Positions 7,220 through 10,319 of a DNA stretch of 10,319 bases are shown here, one piece after another. A model generated the notes under the pieces. That model had not been told where the DNA came from. It made no database searches and saw only the letters and a program-made list of their open reading frames with translations. This DNA is from Desulfovibrio sp. UBA2564 (GTDB taxonomy: Bacteria; Desulfobacterota; Desulfovibrionia; Desulfovibrionales; Desulfovibrionaceae), in NCBI GenBank assembly GCA_002340305.1, contig DDLU01000279.1, positions 1 through 10,319 of the forward strand, written 5' to 3'. A program made the translations under genes and the position numbers. Within the stretch, counting starts at the first letter, position 1. Every line of letters starts with the position of its first letter.

Positions 7220-7253
7220 TACAGGCCGTTTATTAGGGAATTAACGGCCTGTA
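7220..7253 (+). other. 11-bp stem-loop after fba, terminator-like without U-tract
   Basis: TACAGGCCGTT (7220-7230) and AACGGCCTGTA (7243-7253) form a perfect 11-bp stem with a 12-base loop, 11 bases after the fba stop. The sequence after it (TTAAACAAACC) has no T run, and the minus strand has none either. It may be a weak terminator, a Rho-assisted site, or a 3'-end stabiliser allowing partial read-through into gap. Confidence 0.5.
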
Positions 7254-7310
7254 TTAAACAAACCAGGGACCCGCGTCTTTGTTTATAAAGATGCCAAAGG
7301 GAAGAATGTC

Positions 7311-7410
7311 TCAGGGCACAGAACACGCCGTAATAAGGGAAAATCGCGGCGCATTGTGTTCAGCCCCTGAAATTTTGAATAGAACCGGACATGCCAGGGA
7401 AGCAGTCCGG
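7311..7410 (+). promoter_or_regulatory. Structured leader of gap with two hairpins
   Basis: Two successive hairpins precede gap. The first (7311-7370) combines TCA/TGA, GGGC/GCCC (7314-7317/7363-7366), GAACAC/GTGTTC (7321-7326/7356-7361) and GCCG/CGGC (7327-7330/7347-7350) with small bulges. The second has CCGGAC/GTCCGG (7385-7390/7405-7410) and is followed by four Ts at 7412-7415. Together with the stem at 7220-7253 they fill most of the fba-gap spacer. The layout suggests attenuation or differential mRNA stability of gap. I recognise no known riboswitch class, and no convincing promoter (only TATAAA at 7284-7289 without a -35). Confidence 0.45.
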
Positions 7411-7434
7411 GTTTTCGAGATTTCTCAGACAAAT

Positions 7435-7440
7435 AAGGAG
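7435..7440 (+). promoter_or_regulatory. Ribosome binding site of gap
   Basis: AAGGAG, 10 bases before the ATG at 7451, a slightly long spacing. It excludes the in-frame ATG at 7391, which has no such site and falls in the loop side of the second leader hairpin. Confidence 0.65.
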
Positions 7441-7450
7441 AAAACAAGTA

Positions 7451-8437
7451 ATGGCTGTAAAAGTTGGTATTAATGGGTTTGGCAGAATCGGGCGCTACCT
7501 TGTCCGCCTGATTCACGACAGTAAGGATTTCGACCTCGTCGCAATCAACGCCCGAACCTCTAACGAAGACCTCGCTCTTCTTTTCAAACACGACTCCGTT
7601 CACGGAACTTTCAATGCAGATGTAAAAGCCAATGATGAAGGTTTCACCATCAACGGCAAACAGATCAAAATCACCAGATGCGCTCCCGGGGAGTGGCAGT
7701 GGGCTGATCTCGGCTGTGATATGGTTGTTGAAACAACAGGCAAATTCCGTGACCGCGGCAGCTGCGAAAAGCACATGGCTTGCGGAGCTAAAAAAGTCAT
7801 CATCAGCGCCCCCGGAATTGATGCTGACCTGACTGTCGTGATGGGTGTTAACGATGCTGACATTAAACCGGAGCACAACATAATCTCCGGGGCATCCTGC
7901 ACCACCAACTGTCTTGCCCCTGTTGCCAAAGTTATTAACGATGAGTTCGGCCTCGAACGCGGCCTGATGACCACTGTTCATGCGTACACCATGAGCCAGA
8001 GGGTTCTGGACGGTTCCCACAAGGATATCCGTAGAGCGCGTGCCTGCGCAGTCAACATGGTTCCTACAACCACCGGCGCAGCTAAAGCTGTGACCATGGT
8101 TATTCCAGAGCTGGAAGGTAAACTGGACGGCATGTCTATCCGTGTTCCCACACCTAATGTCTCCCTTGTTGACCTTACTTGCGACCTCGGTCGTGAAACC
8201 ACCAAGGAAGAAGTTAATGCTGTACTCGCTAAGGCTGCTAATGAGCATATGGGCTACACTGAGATGCCCCTTGTCTCCACTGATTACCTTGGCGACACTC
8301 ATGGCGGTGTTGTTGACGGTCCTCTGACCGAAGTCATGGACGGCAAAATGCTTAAACTCATCATCTGGTACGACAATGAAGCAAGCTTCACCAGCCAGCT
8401 CGTTCGTTTGATGGATAAAGTAGCTGGGATGATCTAA
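7451..8437 (+). CDS. gap: Glyceraldehyde-3-phosphate dehydrogenase, phosphorylating
   Basis: The 328-residue enzyme oxidises glyceraldehyde 3-phosphate to 1,3-bisphosphoglycerate, or the reverse in gluconeogenesis. The Rossmann motif INGFGRIGR is at 7-15. Catalytic C150 lies in ASCTTNC and H177 in TTVHAYT. Phosphate-site residues include T208 (TTTGAAKAV) and R231. N309 in WYDNE contacts nicotinamide. Start: ATG 7451 gives the family's MAVKVGING N-terminus; an upstream ATG (7391) would add 20 unlike residues. Oddities: after the second Rossmann strand the usual Asp (AIND) is replaced by Ala34-Arg35 (AINAR), which may favour NADP. HAYTMSQ replaces the common HAYTNDQ, and WYDNEASF the common WYDNEWGY. 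Its partner fba is upstream and a strong terminator follows. Confidence 0.95.
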   Translation: MAVKVGINGFGRIGRYLVRLIHDSKDFDLVAINARTSNEDLALLFKHDSVHGTFNADVKANDEGFTINGKQIKITRCAPGEWQWADLGCDMVVETTGKFRDRGSCEKHMACGAKKVIISAPGIDADLTVVMGVNDADIKPEHNIISGASCTTNCLAPVAKVINDEFGLERGLMTTVHAYTMSQRVLDGSHKDIRRARACAVNMVPTTTGAAKAVTMVIPELEGKLDGMSIRVPTPNVSLVDLTCDLGRETTKEEVNAVLAKAANEHMGYTEMPLVSTDYLGDTHGGVVDGPLTEVMDGKMLKLIIWYDNEASFTSQLVRLMDKVAGMI

Positions 8438-8459
8438 TTCAGCATTCCCATTGCATAGA

Positions 8460-8502
8460 AAAATCCCTCTCATTCTTTTTGGATTGAGAGGGATTTTCTT
8501 TT
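8460..8502 (+). terminator. Strong intrinsic terminator after gap
   Basis: A perfect 13-bp stem (8460-8472/8485-8497, core TCCCTCTCA/TGAGAGGGA) with a 12-base loop is followed by a T-rich tract TTTTCTTTT ending at 8502. The opposite strand also has a T run, so it could act both ways. It isolates fba-gap from the transporter genes. Confidence 0.92.
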
Positions 8503-8602
8503 AAAGAATAGAAGAGTACTAATAGATAATCCAAATTTTCATCGGCCTAATTAATTTCATAACCTTCTGGATTTGTATTTAATTCCATAGTACCTCATAG
8601 AT

Positions 8603-9415
8603 ATGTTTGAACCTGACGGCCAGCGGATACAGGCCAATAATAAAAAAAATTTCCTGATTGATTCCCTGCTCTTCTGCCTACTGATTCTCGGATTCTGCTA
8701 CCTGCTCTATAAGGGTACAGAGTCGCTGGGATATAACTGGCAGTGGTTCCGAATTCCGGAATTTCTCTTCAATTTAAATGACGGCAAATTTAGTCCCGGT
8801 ATATTGCTACAAGGTCTCGGTGTCACTCTTGAAATAACAGGTCTGAGCTTTATCCTTACTTTTGCGATCGGATTGGGAACCGCAATTATGCGACTATCCA
8901 ATTCCTTCACCGCTAAAAGCATGGCCCGGATATACCTTGAAATTATCCGCAATACTCCGCTCTTGATTCAACTATTTTTCATTTACTTTGTAATAGCACC
9001 TATTGTCGGGATGAATGGATTCTGGGCTTCGGTCATCGCGCTCAGTCTGTTTGAAGGTGCCTATGCATCAGAAATATTCCGGGCCGGGATTACATCCATT
9101 GACAGGGGACAATGGGAAGCAGCCTACAGTCTTGGGGGCGACCGAAAATTCGCCTACATTAATGTAGTCCTGCCGCAGGCTGTGCCCCGTATCGCTCCTC
9201 CCCTCGCCGGACAGGCAATCGCGTTGGTTAAAGATTCCGCTTTGGTAAGTACTGTTGCAATCTACGATCTGACCATGCAGGGACAATCAATCATTTCTGA
9301 GACCTTCCTAACTTTTGAGATTTGGTTTACTGTAGCTGCCATATATCTTTCAATTACGCTTTTGCTTTCATGGGCACTTGATAATGCAGCCCGTAAATTC
9401 AAAAGCGAATGGTAA
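8603..9415 (+). CDS. ABC transporter permease, polar amino acid (His/Glu/Gln/Arg) type
   Basis: The 270-residue inner-membrane permease belongs to the HisM/GlnP-like family. Hydrophobic segments are seen at about 17-36, 67-97, 120-135, 138-157 and 240-258. The cytoplasmic EAA loop that contacts the ATPase is clear: EAAYSLGG at 172-179, with LP at 190-191. Family-typical LEIIRNTPLLIQ is at 112-123. The N-terminus carries about 35 extra residues (one added membrane segment) compared with the shortest family members. The ATG at 8603 has no recognisable Shine-Dalgarno sequence; no better in-frame start was seen. It is followed 27 bases later by the binding-protein gene on the same strand, so both likely form one importer. 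The substrate cannot be fixed from sequence. Confidence 0.9.
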   Translation: MFEPDGQRIQANNKKNFLIDSLLFCLLILGFCYLLYKGTESLGYNWQWFRIPEFLFNLNDGKFSPGILLQGLGVTLEITGLSFILTFAIGLGTAIMRLSNSFTAKSMARIYLEIIRNTPLLIQLFFIYFVIAPIVGMNGFWASVIALSLFEGAYASEIFRAGITSIDRGQWEAAYSLGGDRKFAYINVVLPQAVPRIAPPLAGQAIALVKDSALVSTVAIYDLTMQGQSIISETFLTFEIWFTVAAIYLSITLLLSWALDNAARKFKSEW

Positions 9416-9432
9416 ATTACAACCAACAATCT

Positions 9433-9437
9433 GGAGG
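9433..9437 (+). promoter_or_regulatory. Ribosome binding site of the binding-protein gene
   Basis: GGAGG 5 bases before the ATG at 9443. It contrasts with the permease upstream, which lacks a recognisable site, and fits the higher output usually needed for a periplasmic binding protein. Confidence 0.8.
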
Positions 9438-9442
9438 AAAAA

Positions 9443-10276
9443 ATGACTTTATGGAAAACAATCAGCGTCGGTATTACTACCGCGATCATGATCATGGGTC
9501 TCTCTTCTGCTGTATGGGCCGGAGATGCCAGACAGAACCTCTCTCAGGACAGTACCCTCGAAAAGGTCCTTAAACGACAGACTATCAGGGTAGGTTTTTC
9601 TACCTTCAAACCGTGGGCCATGAAAGATAAAAATGGCGATTTTATCGGATTTGAAATCGATGTTGCCAAAAGACTTGCATCCGACATGGGTGTAAAGATC
9701 CGCTTCATTCCCACCAAATGGGACGGCATCATCCCCGCTCTGCTGACCGGTAAATTTGACATCATTATCGGCGGTATGGGCATTACTCCCCAACGTAACC
9801 TTAAAGTTAACTTTTCCGATCCTTACGAATTCAGCGGAATGTCCATTGTTGCCAACAAAGACGTAGCCGCCGGTAAATCATCACTTGCCGGCTTCAACAC
9901 CCCGGAAACCCGTGTTTCCGTCCGTCTTGGAACCACAGCAGAAAAGGCTGCAAAAAACTTTCTGCCTAAGGCTGATATCCTTAAATTCAATGATGAAGCA
10001 GCATCCATTCAGGAACTTCTTAATGGCAAAGCTGCATGCCTCGTAGCTTCAAACCCTCTGCCGGATACCCTTGTTAAGAAATACCCTGAAAAGCTCTACC
10101 TGCCCTTGCAGGCGGACTTTACCAGTGAACCTATCAGCTTCGCGGTCCGAAAAGGTGATCCTGATTTCCTGAATTTCCTCAACAACTGGATCAGGGTCTG
10201 CAACTCTGAAGGCTGGCTTGAAGCCCGCTACAATTATTGGTTCAAAACCGATGACTGGAAATCACAGGTAGAGTAA
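9443..10276 (+). CDS. Periplasmic amino-acid ABC transporter binding protein, family 3
   Basis: The 277-residue solute-binding protein should deliver an amino acid-like ligand to the permease encoded just upstream. A Sec signal peptide covers about 1-26 (cleavage expected after AVWA) and lacks a lipobox Cys, so the product should be free in the periplasm. Family signatures follow: GFEIDVAKRLA (69-79), WDGIIPALLTGKFDIIIGG (93-111), MGITPQR with R118, the usual carboxylate-binding Arg, and RLGTTAE (161-167). In the hinge-proximal motif where relatives normally have Asp binding the ligand amino group (VYDxP), this protein reads VASNP (200-204), so the Asp is missing. No ATPase is seen before the window ends 43 bases later. 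Confidence 0.93.
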   Translation: MTLWKTISVGITTAIMIMGLSSAVWAGDARQNLSQDSTLEKVLKRQTIRVGFSTFKPWAMKDKNGDFIGFEIDVAKRLASDMGVKIRFIPTKWDGIIPALLTGKFDIIIGGMGITPQRNLKVNFSDPYEFSGMSIVANKDVAAGKSSLAGFNTPETRVSVRLGTTAEKAAKNFLPKADILKFNDEAASIQELLNGKAACLVASNPLPDTLVKKYPEKLYLPLQADFTSEPISFAVRKGDPDFLNFLNNWIRVCNSEGWLEARYNYWFKTDDWKSQVE

Positions 10277-10319
10277 ACAAAACTAAATTCAAACGCATAA
10301 TACAAGCTCCTTTTACGAC

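Noticed and set aside
7391..7450. N-terminally extended GAPDH from the ATG at 7391
   Set aside because: The 20 added residues are unlike the family, the ATG has no ribosome binding site and lies in the leader hairpin; ATG 7451 fits the conserved N-terminus.
7283..8473. 396-codon minus-strand frame opposite gap
   Set aside because: Shadow of gap; the sense strand encodes an unmistakable GAPDH and the antisense translation shows no domain or plausible start.
1..10319. CRISPR array, IS element, prophage, tRNA or toxin-antitoxin module
   Set aside because: No regularly spaced repeats, transposase or integrase motifs, tRNA-like cloverleaf with a CCA end, or small gene pairs were seen.

Overview
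The window most resembles a marine sulfate-reducing bacterium of the Desulfovibrio group (Maridesulfovibrio-like). The strongest indication is the periplasmic [NiFe] hydrogenase, whose two subunits closely resemble the Desulfovibrio HynB/HynA type, including the N-terminal MSGC start of the large subunit. The species call is an inference from remembered protein families; no database search was run.

Layout. Bases 1-266 hold no gene but contain a nested inverted-repeat element (12-114). On the minus strand follow hynB and hynA (2086-3033 and 317-2026), encoding the small and large subunits of an uptake-type periplasmic hydrogenase, closed by a strong intrinsic terminator (260-290). An AT-rich, gene-free stretch (3034-3455) precedes hynB and presumably carries its promoter. 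Next, also on the minus strand, are an OB-fold/HD-domain exoribonuclease-like protein (4140-5174) and thymidylate kinase tmk (3511-4164). They overlap by 25 bases and end at a terminator (3456-3484).

From 5334 everything is on the plus strand: surE (5'-nucleotidase), fba (class II fructose-bisphosphate aldolase), gap (glyceraldehyde-3-phosphate dehydrogenase), then, after a strong terminator (8460-8502), a polar amino-acid-type ABC permease and its periplasmic binding protein. The ATPase of this transporter is not in the window; it may lie past the right end.

How the genes relate: HynAB would oxidise periplasmic H2 to feed cytochromes c for sulfate reduction. tmk, the HD protein and surE all act on nucleotides or RNA. 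fba and gap catalyse consecutive blocks of glycolysis/gluconeogenesis and are separated by an unusually structured 240-base spacer. The window is mostly core metabolism. I see no phage, IS element, CRISPR, tRNA or rRNA, and no convincing new multi-gene system. The most notable signals are structured non-coding DNA (1-135 and 7220-7410), a GAPDH lacking the usual NAD-selecting aspartate, and a binding protein lacking the usual ligand aspartate.
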